The notes under the pieces are model-generated. The model saw only the letters and a program-made list of their open reading frames with translations, did no database searches and was not told where the DNA came from. A stretch of DNA of 64,000 nucleotides from Leucobacter aridicollis (GTDB lineage Bacteria; Actinomycetota; Actinomycetes; Actinomycetales; Microbacteriaceae): positions 434,001 to 498,000 of the forward strand of contig NZ_CP075339.1 in the NCBI RefSeq assembly GCF_024399335.1, given 5' to 3'. Below, one piece after another: positions 1-7,961 of this stretch. The translations under genes were made by a program, and so were the position numbers. The number at the start of each line of letters is the position of its first letter. The stretch's first letter is position 1.

Positions 1-187
1 GCGCGTAGGTGTCCTCGGTGAAGGGCGTGCCAACAGGGTTGCTGCGATACACCGACGACGCGGCGATGATCCCGGCAGCGACTGCAGCGGTGACGACTGC
101 TGCGTCAGTCCAGATGAGTTTTCGCGAGTACCGCAGCTCCCATGAGGGCGCGACGGCCCCGGAACGCGTACTCGCGGTCACACTCAA
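1..187 (-). CDS. Membrane protein N-terminus, possibly a polyprenyl-phosphate sugar transferase (partial)
   Basis: The first 62 codons of a minus-strand gene are visible and the rest lies outside the window. The proposed start is TTG at 187-185, with AGGA nine bases upstream; GTG at 181-179 is an alternative. After a short polar head (WELRYSRKLIW) comes a hydrophobic segment (TDAAVVTAAVAAGIIAAS) that looks like a first membrane helix. The pattern W-x-x-x-Y-x-x-x-L followed by TD-hydrophobic resembles the amino terminus of actinobacterial exopolysaccharide sugar transferases. That comparison is from memory of the family, so the product name is tentative, while the membrane-protein call is fairly safe. 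Confidence 0.45.
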   Translation of the reverse strand, partial: MSVTASTRSGAVAPSWELRYSRKLIWTDAAVVTAAVAAGIIAASSVYRSNPVGTPFTEDTYA

Positions 188-285
188 TCAACGACGTCCT
201 CTGGCTGAGCGGCGGAAGGCCGCATACCTGCAAACCGCCATCGTTCGGTACTAGATGTTTCCCATAGCTTAACCAGCTGGACAGG

Positions 286-291
286 TATAGT
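286..291 (+). promoter_or_regulatory. Putative -10 element of the exported-protein gene
   Basis: TATAGT is a good -10 hexamer. Transcription from it would start near 298, just past the first in-frame TTG (296), so one of the later GTG codons (350 or 437) is the likelier start of the following gene. No convincing -35 is seen. Confidence 0.4.
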
Positions 292-349
292 AAAATTGCT
301 CACACTTTGCGTATGCGAGGTCGAGGATCGCAGTAGTGCAACGAAGAAG

Positions 350-1651
350 GTGACGGAACTGGCGCGACGAGGCAACGCCCACGGCGACGACGGCGCAACT
401 GCCGAGTCGCCGAGAGTTGTCGCGCGCCGACGCAGGGTGACCTCGAAGGCGCTCACGACATCGCTTGCTATCGTCGCCGTGCTGCTCACGACAGGCGGAA
501 TTGCCGCGCCGCAGGTGCTTTACGCCCGCGAGGCTGCAACCTTCCACGAGCTCGCTGAACAGGTGAACGCCCAGGCCGAAGCGCTCACGCAGCTCGAGAT
601 GCAGGCAGGCTCTGAACAGTTGTTGCTTGAGCTGCGTTCTGCTGAAGTACACGGGCTCCCCGCGAAACTCACTGCGTTTACAAAACCCGCGGACGGGCCG
701 CTGAGCCCCGAGTTCAAGCGGGCACTCGCCGAGGCCACGACTGCGCTCTCAGCTGCCATCGCCGTCGACGCAGTCCCGAAGAACCACTCGAGCGCGGCGA
801 AGAAAGCGTTGACGGCCCGTGAGGCCGAGCAGCCAGACCCGCAGAACTGGTTCGACGTTGACGCAGACCTTCTCGCCTTTTACGCAGACATCACGCCGGA
901 GGGTGTCGAGCACGTTGACACCACAGGAACAGTCACCCTTGAGCGCGTGCAACAAACGAAGCGGCTGCATGCGACGAACCAGAAGCTCGCTGAAGACTTC
1001 GCGGTGACAGTAGATGGGCTTTCGGCGGACAACACGGCACTAAAGGCCGCGCTGACTGAAGTCCAGGAACTTACCACGACTGAAGCTCAGCGGGTGGCGA
1101 AGCAGATCATCGATGAACTCGCGGAGCGCGACGCCGAGGCGGAGGCCGCCGGGCTTGATCCTGAAGTCGAGAAGCTCGAAGAGACGAAGCAGCTGCTCGC
1201 CGATGCGACGGACTTGCAGGCACGTGCGAACGCCGCCTTTTTCGTCGTCGACGGCGACGGCAAGGTAAGCGGCCTCCCTGAGGGAGCTGAGGCTCCCGAA
1301 GGGGCAATGCGGATCCCTGGTGGGCCAGTCGTGCAGATGCGCTACATCATGCCGAAGTTCCAAAAGCTCATCGGTTCGTACGAGGCCGAGCGCAAAGCGG
1401 TGGAAGAGGCAGCCGAGAACGCTGCTGCCGCCGAGGCTCAGCAGCAGCAAGACGCTGAAACACCAGCGCCGGAGACGCCCGCCGATCCGGGCGCGACGAA
1501 CCCTGAGCCGCAAGCCGGCACGGGAGGGCAGCCGAGCCCGCCAGCCACCTCGCCGCCAGTCACGACGCCCCCTGCTCCGGGCGCCGGTGACGGTGACACC
1601 GGCGGCGCGGATCCCGGCGGGGCCGGCGGCGGCGAAGCGGGCGACGCCTAG
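350..1651 (+). CDS. Exported or membrane-anchored helical protein with Pro/Gly-rich tail
   Basis: I do not recognise the family. A basic head (RRRRVTSK) precedes a hydrophobic segment (ALTTSLAIVAVLLTTGGIAA), as in a signal peptide or single membrane anchor. The body is Ala/Glu/Leu-rich with heptad-like spacing, suggesting coiled-coil helices outside the membrane. The last 70 or so residues are low-complexity (EAQQQQDAETPAPETP, then Pro/Gly/Ala repeats), typical of a wall-spanning or disordered tail. Starts are uncertain: TTG 296, GTG 350 and GTG 437 are all in frame. I chose 350 because the only clear -10 (286-291) would begin transcription at about 298. It ends about 125 bases before icd and seems to be a single-gene unit. 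Confidence 0.6.
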   Translation: MTELARRGNAHGDDGATAESPRVVARRRRVTSKALTTSLAIVAVLLTTGGIAAPQVLYAREAATFHELAEQVNAQAEALTQLEMQAGSEQLLLELRSAEVHGLPAKLTAFTKPADGPLSPEFKRALAEATTALSAAIAVDAVPKNHSSAAKKALTAREAEQPDPQNWFDVDADLLAFYADITPEGVEHVDTTGTVTLERVQQTKRLHATNQKLAEDFAVTVDGLSADNTALKAALTEVQELTTTEAQRVAKQIIDELAERDAEAEAAGLDPEVEKLEETKQLLADATDLQARANAAFFVVDGDGKVSGLPEGAEAPEGAMRIPGGPVVQMRYIMPKFQKLIGSYEAERKAVEEAAENAAAAEAQQQQDAETPAPETPADPGATNPEPQAGTGGQPSPPATSPPVTTPPAPGAGDGDTGGADPGGAGGGEAGDA

Positions 1652-1731
1652 CTTGCTGCCCTACCGGCGGCGATCTTCGCACCCGATCACCCCGATATCT
1701 TGACGTCGAGATAAATCTAGGCCGCATCGGC

Positions 1732-1737
1732 TAGACT
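1732..1737 (+). promoter_or_regulatory. -10 element of icd within a GCTAGACTAG motif
   Basis: TAGACT sits inside GCTAGACTAGAAG. The same extended motif recurs before the SRP RNA gene (53158) and before lysC (62856), which supports a promoter function. The ribosome binding site and start codon of icd follow 30-40 bases downstream. Confidence 0.55.
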
Positions 1738-1775
1738 AGAAGGCGGAAATTTGATCGTTGAAACAGGGAGTTACG

Positions 1776-2990
1776 TTGGCGAAGATCAAGGTTGAAGGCA
1801 CCGTCGTTGAGCTCGACGGCGACGAGATGACACGAATCATCTGGCAGTTCATCAAGGATCGGCTGATCCACCCGTACCTCGACGTCACGCTCGAGTACTA
1901 CGACCTCGGTATGGAGCACCGCGACGCAACCGACGATCAGGTCACGATCGACGCCGCGCACGCGATCCAGAAGCACGGCGTCGGCGTGAAGTGCGCGACA
2001 ATCACGCCTGATGAGGCGCGCGTCGAAGAGTTCGGCCTGAAGAAGATGTGGAAGAGCCCGAACGGCACCATCCGCAACATCCTTGGCGGCGTGATCTTCC
2101 GCGAGCCGATCATCATCTCGAACATCCCCCGCCTCGTGCCGGGATGGAACAAGCCGATCATCATCGGCCGCCACGCGTTCGGCGACCAGTACCGCGCAAC
2201 CGACTTCCGCTTCGCGGGTGAGGGCACCCTCACCGTCGAGTTCGCGCCCAAGGACGGCGGCGAGCCCCAGAAGTTCGAGGTCTACCAGGCCCCGGGCGAC
2301 GGCATCGCGCAGGTGCAGTACAACCTCGACGCGTCGATCGTTGACTTCGCACGCGCATCGCTGAACTACGGCCTCTCGCGTAACTACCCGGTGTACCTCT
2401 CGACGAAGAACACCATCCTCAAGGCGTACGACGGCCGCTTCAAGGACATCTTCCAGGAGATCTTTGACACCGAGTTCAAGGAGCAGTTCGAGGCTGCGGG
2501 CCTGACCTACGAGCACCGCCTCATCGACGACATGGTCGCTTCCGCTATGAAGTGGGAGGGCGGCTACGTCTGGGCATGCAAGAACTACGACGGCGACGTG
2601 CAGTCTGACACCGTCGCGCAGGGCTTCGGCTCGCTCGGCCTCATGACCTCCGTGCTCGCGACACCGGATGGAAAGGTCGTCGAAGCTGAGGCTGCTCACG
2701 GCACCGTGACCCGTCACTACCGTCAGCACCAGCAGGGGAAGCCGACCTCGACGAACCCGATTGCGTCGATCTTCGCGTGGACCCGTGGTCTCGCACACCG
2801 TGGCAAGCTCGACAACAACCAGGAGCTCATCGAGTTCTCGCACACGCTCGAGGACGTTGTCATCAAGACCGTTGAGTCGGGCAAGATGACGAAGGATCTC
2901 GCGCTCCTCGTTGGCCCTGAGCAGGGCTACCAGACGACCGAGGAGTTCCTCGCGTCGATCGACGAGAACCTGCAGCAGCGTTTGGCATAG
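1776..2990 (+). CDS. icd: NADP-dependent isocitrate dehydrogenase
   Basis: This enzyme oxidatively decarboxylates isocitrate to 2-oxoglutarate in the TCA cycle, making NADPH in the cytoplasm. The 404-residue protein belongs to the homodimeric, eukaryote-like NADP-IDH type: [12 protein letters not shown] near the start, [18 protein letters not shown] in the middle, [12 protein letters not shown] and the NPIASIFAW block follow the family order. The start is TTG at 1776, with AGGGAG five bases before it; an in-frame TTG at 1758 lacks a ribosome site and would add a non-family head. The last three codons (TTG GCA TAG) form the first part of a 61-bp unit that is tandemly repeated downstream. Confidence 0.95.
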   Translation: MAKIKVEGTVVELDGDEMTRIIWQFIKDRLIHPYLDVTLEYYDLGMEHRDATDDQVTIDAAHAIQKHGVGVKCATITPDEARVEEFGLKKMWKSPNGTIRNILGGVIFREPIIISNIPRLVPGWNKPIIIGRHAFGDQYRATDFRFAGEGTLTVEFAPKDGGEPQKFEVYQAPGDGIAQVQYNLDASIVDFARASLNYGLSRNYPVYLSTKNTILKAYDGRFKDIFQEIFDTEFKEQFEAAGLTYEHRLIDDMVASAMKWEGGYVWACKNYDGDVQSDTVAQGFGSLGLMTSVLATPDGKVVEAEAAHGTVTRHYRQHQQGKPTSTNPIASIFAWTRGLAHRGKLDNNQELIEFSHTLEDVVIKTVESGKMTKDLALLVGPEQGYQTTEEFLASIDENLQQRLA

Positions 2991-3207
2991 AGCGAAACGC
3001 GCAGCGTTTCGCCGCCAAACGCTGGTCGCGCTACTGCGCGAGTTGGCATAGAGCGAAACGCGCAGCGTTTCGCCGCCAAACGCTGGTCGCGCTACTGCGC
3101 GAGTTGGCATAGAGCGAAACGCGCAGCGTTTCGCCGCCAAACGCTGGTCGCGCTACTGCGCGAGTTGGCATAGAGCGAGACGCGCAGCGTTTCGCCGCCA
3201 AACGCTG
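2982..3207 (+). repeat. Four 61-bp tandem repeats starting inside the icd stop region
   Basis: Units begin at 2982, 3043, 3104 and 3165, a period of exactly 61 bases. The first three are complete and practically identical; the fourth stops after 43 bases and has one A-to-G change. Each starts with TTGGCATAG, the final codons of icd, so every copy carries the stop codon. Each holds a perfect 9-bp hairpin (GCGAAACGC, loop GCA, GCGTTTCGC), and a second small hairpin (CGCGC-TACT-GCGCG) lies in the full units. In the first copy CAGCGTTTGGC of the icd end can pair with GCCAAACGCTG around the inner hairpin. Short minus-strand frames across this block are repeat artefacts. Confidence 0.95.
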
Positions 3208-3242
3208 AAGGGCCGGTGGAGAGTATCTCTCCACCGGCCCTT
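3208..3242 (+). terminator. Strong hairpin terminator after icd repeats
   Basis: A perfect 16-bp stem (AAGGGCCGGTGGAGAG and its complement) closes a TAT loop. There is no long T tract, but the site lies between the convergent icd and minus-strand symporter operon, so it may stop transcription from both sides. Confidence 0.8.
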
Positions 3243-3260
3243 CGCCGTTCCGAGGAAACC

Positions 3261-3782
3261 TTACGTCCCAACGACGTAGTACCCGCCTGTGACCGCGTCG
3301 ACAAGGATCTGCAGCCTGCGGCCCGCTAGCCGGGCCTCGAGCAGCCAGTTCGGCTTCCAGAGTGTGTTGATGGTCCGTACCCCGGTGACTGTCGAGGGCG
3401 TGGAGAGGCGGTGTTTTCGGATGGCCGCGGTGGCTACGAGACGGTGCGCGCGGCTTCCCGCCTCTGCGAAACTCGTCGTGTTCCAGCCAGGATCCGTGAC
3501 GAGGTTTGTGCGCTGACGCTCGTCGAGTTCCACGAGGTCAGGCCACGGGTCGGTGAGTGTAGCCTGACCCGTGAGCCGATCCACGATTGCGAAGGCACGC
3601 TGCGGTGAGCCGCCCATGTTCAGTGGGTGCGTGATCTTGTACTCGAACCCTGAGAATGGGTGCCAGCGGAGCCGCTCGCTCACCATGGCGATTCCAGGTG
3701 CGCGGTCCAGTACAACTGACCACGCGTGTGCGGAGGTGAGTTGCGCTGGAAGCGCCTGAAAGCTCTTCGTGTCCGCAGGCAT
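3261..3782 (-). CDS. Uncharacterised protein encoded downstream of the symporter
   Basis: This 173-residue protein has no family I recognise. It has no clear signal peptide or membrane segment. It is rich in Trp, Arg and Pro and has short beta-like stretches (AFAIVDRLTGQATL, LQILVDAVTGGYYVV). The ATG at 3782 sits one base after the stop of the upstream symporter gene, so it is very probably translationally coupled to it. Longer in-frame readings up to 3860 would overlap the symporter and start with non-family basic sequence. The coupling suggests a role linked to the transported solute, but nothing in the sequence says which. Confidence 0.65.
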   Translation of the reverse strand: MPADTKSFQALPAQLTSAHAWSVVLDRAPGIAMVSERLRWHPFSGFEYKITHPLNMGGSPQRAFAIVDRLTGQATLTDPWPDLVELDERQRTNLVTDPGWNTTSFAEAGSRAHRLVATAAIRKHRLSTPSTVTGVRTINTLWKPNWLLEARLAGRRLQILVDAVTGGYYVVGT

Positions 3783-3783
3783 G

Positions 3784-5313
3784 TCACTGACTCGCGATCT
3801 CGGCCTGGGCCGACAGCTTGCTATCTTGCCCGAGCAATAGCTTTGCTGGGATCGGGCCAACCTTCTTGGTCTCGTCGAGTGCGCGAGCGATGTGCTCGGG
3901 CACAGGGTGGCTGCGCTGCGTGGCGAGGCTACCGACGATCATTGCGACGGTGGAGCCTAGGATGCCAACGACCATCGGGTCGAGCCCGGTGAATCCGGCG
4001 AAGCCAGCGAGCTCCCACCCGACGGCGAGTACGGTCCCCGTGATCATCGAGGAGATCGCCCCGACGGTGTTCGCCTTCTTCCACCACACCGCGCAGACGT
4101 AGGAGGGCACGAAAGCGCTGCCGAGCACGGTCGTCGAGAAAATAACGATAGCCGCAACTGCGGGCGGCTCGACGACGGCAATGAGATAGCCGACGATGGC
4201 GAGCGTGAGCACGATGACGCGGGAGACGAGCACCATCTGCTTGTCGGTCATGTTCTTGTTGAAGAACCGCGCGTAAATGTCCTGGCTCGCGACGGTTCCC
4301 GACTGCAGCAGCAGCGCGTCGGCTGTCGACATGATTGCCGCCATCACTATCCCGACGGCGAAAGAGGGCAGCACATTTGACGCCATTTCGAAGATTGCGA
4401 GCTCGGGGTTCACGAGGTTTGGGAGCAGCACGATCGCAAAGATGCCGACGATGTAGGGCGCGGGAATGAAGACGAGATTGAATAGTGTCGAGTAGAGACC
4501 CGCTCGGCGCGCGACGCTCGGCCGTTTCATCGCCATGTGGCTGACGACGACGTGCGGCCACCCCATGTACCCGATCGAAAAGATGAGCAGCGCTCCCAAG
4601 ATGATGCCCCACTGGCCGTCGTAGACACCACCACTGCCGAACATGCCAAGCAGGGTCTCGTCGATCGCTCCGACCTTCGCGTTGCCGGCAGAAAAGCCGC
4701 CGATGGCGGTGAGGGTGCCGATGAGGATCCACACCATTCCAACGAGCATGATGATTGCCTGTACGAAGTCCGTGTACGCGACCGCGAGGTACCCGCCGAG
4801 GAATGTGTACAGCACGATGACCCCGATCGCCACCGCGAGCGCGATCGGATAGCTGATTCCCGAGACCATCTCGAGGCCGCGCCCACCCGCGATGAACTGG
4901 GCCATCACGTAAAAGAACATGCAGAACAGGGCGACTGGAGCCGCGATCATCCGCACCCACTTCGAGGGGTACCGGTGTTCGAGGTATTCAATAGAGGTGA
5001 TCGAACCGAGGATCTGCGAGAGTTTTCGCATCCGCCTGCCGAGCACTGACAGGTTGAGTACGCCACCGCCGATGTCGCCGAGCGCGTACCACATGCCGAA
5101 GTAGCCCTGCGTGTACCCGAGCGAGCCCGCGCCGAGGAACATGTAGCCCGACATAGACGAGCTCTGCAGTCTCAGTGCCGTCACCCCGGGCCCGAGGCTT
5201 CGCCCCGCGAGCAGGAACCCCTCTGCGTTCTTCGAGCTGCGGCGCATGGCCCAGACGCCGATCCCGGCCATAGCGACGAAGTAGATGATGAGGAACCAGA
5301 GCTCAATCTTCAT
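3784..5313 (-). CDS. Sodium:solute symporter (SSS family)
   Basis: This 509-residue integral membrane protein has about thirteen predicted helices and the SSS-family pattern seen in PutP/PanF-type carriers: an early FLLAGRSLGPGVTALRLQ motif, the GGYLAVAYTDFVQAIIM block, and MSTADALLLQSG in the region that binds sodium in this family. It imports a small solute with sodium; pantothenate, proline or another organic acid are possible and the sequence does not decide. The ATG at 5313 overlaps the 3' end of a 44-codon upstream gene by 11 bases, with GAGGTG just before it. The downstream gene at 3782 follows directly, giving a three-gene operon. Confidence 0.9.
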   Translation of the reverse strand: MKIELWFLIIYFVAMAGIGVWAMRRSSKNAEGFLLAGRSLGPGVTALRLQSSSMSGYMFLGAGSLGYTQGYFGMWYALGDIGGGVLNLSVLGRRMRKLSQILGSITSIEYLEHRYPSKWVRMIAAPVALFCMFFYVMAQFIAGGRGLEMVSGISYPIALAVAIGVIVLYTFLGGYLAVAYTDFVQAIIMLVGMVWILIGTLTAIGGFSAGNAKVGAIDETLLGMFGSGGVYDGQWGIILGALLIFSIGYMGWPHVVVSHMAMKRPSVARRAGLYSTLFNLVFIPAPYIVGIFAIVLLPNLVNPELAIFEMASNVLPSFAVGIVMAAIMSTADALLLQSGTVASQDIYARFFNKNMTDKQMVLVSRVIVLTLAIVGYLIAVVEPPAVAAIVIFSTTVLGSAFVPSYVCAVWWKKANTVGAISSMITGTVLAVGWELAGFAGFTGLDPMVVGILGSTVAMIVGSLATQRSHPVPEHIARALDETKKVGPIPAKLLLGQDSKLSAQAEIASQ

Positions 5314-5437
5314 GGGTCACCTCACTGTCGTCGCGCGACCAGGATCTGGAGACCCACAGGAACACGACCGTGTACAGCACCCAAAAGCCTGTCACGCTCG
5401 CGATCGAGACCAACGTAAAGGTTGGAAGATTGAACAT
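5303..5437 (-). CDS. 44-residue single-helix protein, putative symporter small subunit
   Basis: A short gene from ATG 5437 to TGA 5303, preceded by AGAGGCGG six bases upstream. The product starts MFNLPTFTLVSIASV, has one hydrophobic helix (VSIASVTGFWVLYTVVFLWV) and a polar, acidic tail (SWSRDDSEVTHED). It overlaps the start of the symporter gene by 11 bases, so the two are translationally coupled. Small one-helix proteins encoded next to sodium symporters are known as accessory subunits in actinobacteria (MetS beside MetP is the studied case, in another transporter family). Its role here is inferred from size, helix and position only. Confidence 0.75.
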   Translation of the reverse strand: MFNLPTFTLVSIASVTGFWVLYTVVFLWVSRSWSRDDSEVTHED

Positions 5438-5765
5438 GTGCACCGCCTCTTTGCGTCGTAGCCGAGCGTTTCGCCACGCTCGACACTGATCTGCGGCGAA
5501 ACACTGCCCCGGTTGTTCCGGGGTGCGTGGTCAGTCTTTCAGCGGGATATCGTGCTTGTCCAGGGAACCGCAGTTCGTTCTGACCGCACGTGAAATTGCC
5601 CGCTCACAGCAGGAAAACTTAGGAAACAAGGGCTAGGTAGGGTGATTACTTCGGATTTTCACAGCAGCGGGACCGACGGCAAGATGCCGCTGGATCCGCA
5701 CCCCTCCGGCTCTGGCGGATGACGACCCACCCCAAACGCCCGGGCCTCCGGGCTACCATCAAGGC
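5438..5765. other. Divergent intergenic region between symporter operon and SDR gene
   Basis: These 328 bases hold no convincing gene. They must contain the promoter of the leftward symporter operon and of the rightward SDR gene (-10 at 5754). Two small hairpins are visible: CGAGCGT-TTCGCC-ACGCTCG near 5463 and CCCCGG-TTGTT-CCGGGG near 5506. The centre (about 5610-5670) is locally AT-richer. No known operator was recognised. Confidence 0.5.
5754..5759 (+). promoter_or_regulatory. -10 element for a leaderless SDR transcript
   Basis: TACCAT ends exactly six bases before the ATG at 5766, the spacing that puts the transcription start on or next to the start codon. No proper ribosome site precedes the gene. 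Confidence 0.5.
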
Positions 5766-6623
5766 ATGTCAGCGACGACGCACCAGCAAGACGATCCTCT
5801 GAACCGAGACCAGCGGGCCGAGCTGGCCGTACAGGCGGCGGCCCGCATACAGAAAGATGGCCCGCGCACCGCTCTCATCACCGGTGCGAGCTCAGGGCTC
5901 GGGGCCGAATATGCGACTCAGCTTGCTGAGCGCGGTGAGCACCTCGTGCTCGTCGCTCGTGACGGAGAGGCGCTTGAGGCGCTCGCCGCGAACCTGCGCG
6001 CGAAGTGCGGAGTCGACGTCGAGGTGCTCGCTGTCGACCTCCTCGACCCGGAGGGTGTGCGCAGGGTTGTCGCGCGTCTTGAATCTCGCACAAACCCCGT
6101 CAGCACCCTGGTCAATAACGCGGGTTTTGGTCTGCCGCTCGCGTTTGAGCTGAACGATATTGAAGCGGAGGCGCGCCACTTGCGTATCCACAATGAGGTG
6201 CCGATGCGGCTCATGCATGCGGCGCTGCCTGGGATGCTTGAGCGGGGGAGCGGCCGCATCGTGAACGTCGCCTGGGTCGCGGCGTTCATTCCGCGCAGTA
6301 CCTATTCGGCGGTCAAGCAGTGGCTTGTGACGTTCTCGCGCTGGGCGAATGGGCGGTACCGTTCGCGCGGCGTGACTGTCACCGCGGTCTGCCCCGGCTA
6401 TACGCACACGAACTTCCACGAGCGGCTCGGGCTCCCTCCGGGCGAGGAAGGGATCCCGCGCTGGATGTGGCTGAGTGCGCCGCGAGTTGTCGCCGATTCG
6501 CTGAGGGACCTCGAACGGGGGAAGGCAGTCTCGATCCCGTCCGTGAAGTACAAACTGTTGACCGCGGCCGCACGCCTCGCCCCGCCAGCGCTCTCGGCGC
6601 GCATCGGCGAGCGCGGGCGATAG
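5766..6623 (+). CDS. Short-chain dehydrogenase/reductase with altered active site
   Basis: A 285-residue SDR protein. The cofactor fold is intact: TGASSGLGAEYA glycine motif, LVNNAGFG, and a Y-S-A-V-K active-site motif (TYSAVKQW) followed by VTAVCPGYTHTNF. Where classical members carry the catalytic serine (IVNVSS or NVAS) this one reads IVNVAWVAAF, so neither serine is present. The protein can probably still bind NAD(P)H, but normal SDR catalysis is doubtful unless a nearby Ser (RST, just before the Tyr) takes over. Translation appears leaderless, with a -10 six bases upstream. It is a stand-alone gene; the substrate is unknown. Confidence 0.88.
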   Translation: MSATTHQQDDPLNRDQRAELAVQAAARIQKDGPRTALITGASSGLGAEYATQLAERGEHLVLVARDGEALEALAANLRAKCGVDVEVLAVDLLDPEGVRRVVARLESRTNPVSTLVNNAGFGLPLAFELNDIEAEARHLRIHNEVPMRLMHAALPGMLERGSGRIVNVAWVAAFIPRSTYSAVKQWLVTFSRWANGRYRSRGVTVTAVCPGYTHTNFHERLGLPPGEEGIPRWMWLSAPRVVADSLRDLERGKAVSIPSVKYKLLTAAARLAPPALSARIGERGR

Positions 6624-6678
6624 CTGCGGCGCGGATGGCGTCTTGCCACGGTGCTCAATCGGGCGGGTGCCCGGTCAC

Positions 6679-6839
6679 TATAGTTGAGTGAGCAACGCGA
6701 TCAGGCTGGTCATGGGTGGCGAAACGCCTGACCGTAACGGGCCGTCCTGGCGCACGCGGCAGAGCAGCCCGCGCGGGGCACCCGCCCCCACGGCGGCGTG
6801 ACGCTGCCCGCGGTCAGAACGCATAGTTAGGAGTTTCTG
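6679..6839 (+). promoter_or_regulatory. Promoter and structured 5' leader of the acetamidase gene
   Basis: TATAGT at 6679-6684 is a strong -10. Transcription from about 6691 would give a leader of about 149 bases before the GTG at 6840. Within it GGTCA and TGACC enclose a GGCG-AAA-CGCC hairpin with a five-base bulge (about 6707-6732), and another stem forms near 6792-6810. No known riboswitch class was recognised. AGGAG at 6829-6833 is the ribosome site. Confidence 0.4.
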
Positions 6840-7769
6840 GTGAGCTATTTCATTGGTAAGGATCAGGCGCACTCAGGTTTCTCGGCAGCGGACGAGCCAG
6901 CGCTGAGGATCGATCCGGGCACCGGTGAGCACATCCAGTTTGAGACGTCTGACTACTCGTATGCGGAGAGTGCCGCGAAGGGAAGCAGCGACGACCTCGA
7001 GTCGCTCTTGAACCCGATCACCGGGCCCGTCTACGTGAACGGCGCCGAGCCGGGCGACACGCTCATCGTTGACATTGTCGACATCACGCTCGGAGACCAC
7101 GGCTGGTCGGGCTACTTCCACGGCGCTGGTGCCCTCGCCGGCGTCATGGGCGACGAGCCGTACATGCGCACGGTGCCGATTTCTGATGGCATGGTGCACC
7201 TCACCGACACCATCTCGGTGCCGGCCCGCCCGATGGTTGGCTGTTTCGGCACGGCACCAGCGTCTGGCCGCAACTCGTCGATGGCGCCCGTCTACTCCGA
7301 GGGCGGCAACCTTGACCTCACCTACGCTGGCATCGGTAGCCGACTGTACCTGCCCGTGCGTGTCGCTGGAGCATTCCTCGGCCTGGGCGACATCCACGCT
7401 GTTATGGCGGAGGGCGAAGCCTCTGACGTCGCTATCGAAGCTGCCGGCACGATCACCGCGACCGTGTCGCTGACAAAGGAGTTCTCTGTCTCGGGGCCAG
7501 CGATCGAGACCGCAACCGAGGTGATCTTTGTGGGGCTCGGCGACACGATCCAGGAGTCGCTTGCACACGGCTACCAGCGCGCCTTCCGCTTCCTGACGAC
7601 GCAGCACGGCTTCAGCCGCGGTGACGCGTTCACTGTCATGAGTGCGATGGTGAACTCGGCGCTTGGTGGGCCCGCCGGTTCGGCCGAGGTCCCCGCGGGA
7701 TCGCCGCTCGCGGCCGGGTCGATCACGACCCACCACGTGCCGAAGTCGATCCTGCAGCCCCGCGGCTAG
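6840..7769 (+). CDS. Acetamidase/formamidase family protein
   Basis: A 309-residue cytoplasmic enzyme of the FmdA/AmdA family, which hydrolyses short amides to ammonia and the acid. Family landmarks are visible: GPVYVNGAEPGDTLIVDI, GYFHGAGAL, FGTAPASGRNSS, GGNLDLTYAGIGSRLYLPV, and the ALGLGDIHAVMAEGE-like stretch (here AFLGLGDIHAVMAEGE). The start is GTG 6840, with AGGAG six bases upstream. It is transcribed alone, with a long leader that could carry regulation. Amide use would supply ammonia. The exact substrate cannot be read from the sequence. Confidence 0.88.
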   Translation: MSYFIGKDQAHSGFSAADEPALRIDPGTGEHIQFETSDYSYAESAAKGSSDDLESLLNPITGPVYVNGAEPGDTLIVDIVDITLGDHGWSGYFHGAGALAGVMGDEPYMRTVPISDGMVHLTDTISVPARPMVGCFGTAPASGRNSSMAPVYSEGGNLDLTYAGIGSRLYLPVRVAGAFLGLGDIHAVMAEGEASDVAIEAAGTITATVSLTKEFSVSGPAIETATEVIFVGLGDTIQESLAHGYQRAFRFLTTQHGFSRGDAFTVMSAMVNSALGGPAGSAEVPAGSPLAAGSITTHHVPKSILQPRG

Positions 7770-7830
7770 CCTGTGCGCCGGCTCTGGCCAGTGAGTTGGC
7801 GCCGCGCCCGGCCGAGACCGCATCTCTCAT

Positions 7831-7872
7831 CCGAGACCGCATCCCCTGTTGTGACAGGGCGTGCGGTCTCGG
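7831..7872. terminator. Bidirectional hairpin between convergent acetamidase and SIP genes
   Basis: An 11-bp stem (CCGAGACCGCA and complement) continues, past a 2x2 internal loop, into a 6-bp stem (CCCTGT/ACAGGG) with a TGTG loop. A second copy of CCGAGACCGCAT lies at 7812-7823, offering a competing pairing partner. The position between two convergent genes fits termination. Confidence 0.75.
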
Positions 7873-7961
7873 TGGTCGTAGGCGGTCTCGAGCCTGGGTG
7901 GGGTGCCCTCGCCGGCCGAAGGGTGCACAAACCGCGACCGGAAGGGTGGCGTCGCGGGCGC

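Noticed and set aside
2982-3207. CRISPR array
   Set aside because: The 61-base units are head-to-tail without spacers, and no cas genes are present.
1731-3304. Long minus-strand frames across icd and the 61-bp array
   Set aside because: They are antisense to a certain gene and, in the array, only repeat the same peptide because the repeat has no stop in that frame.
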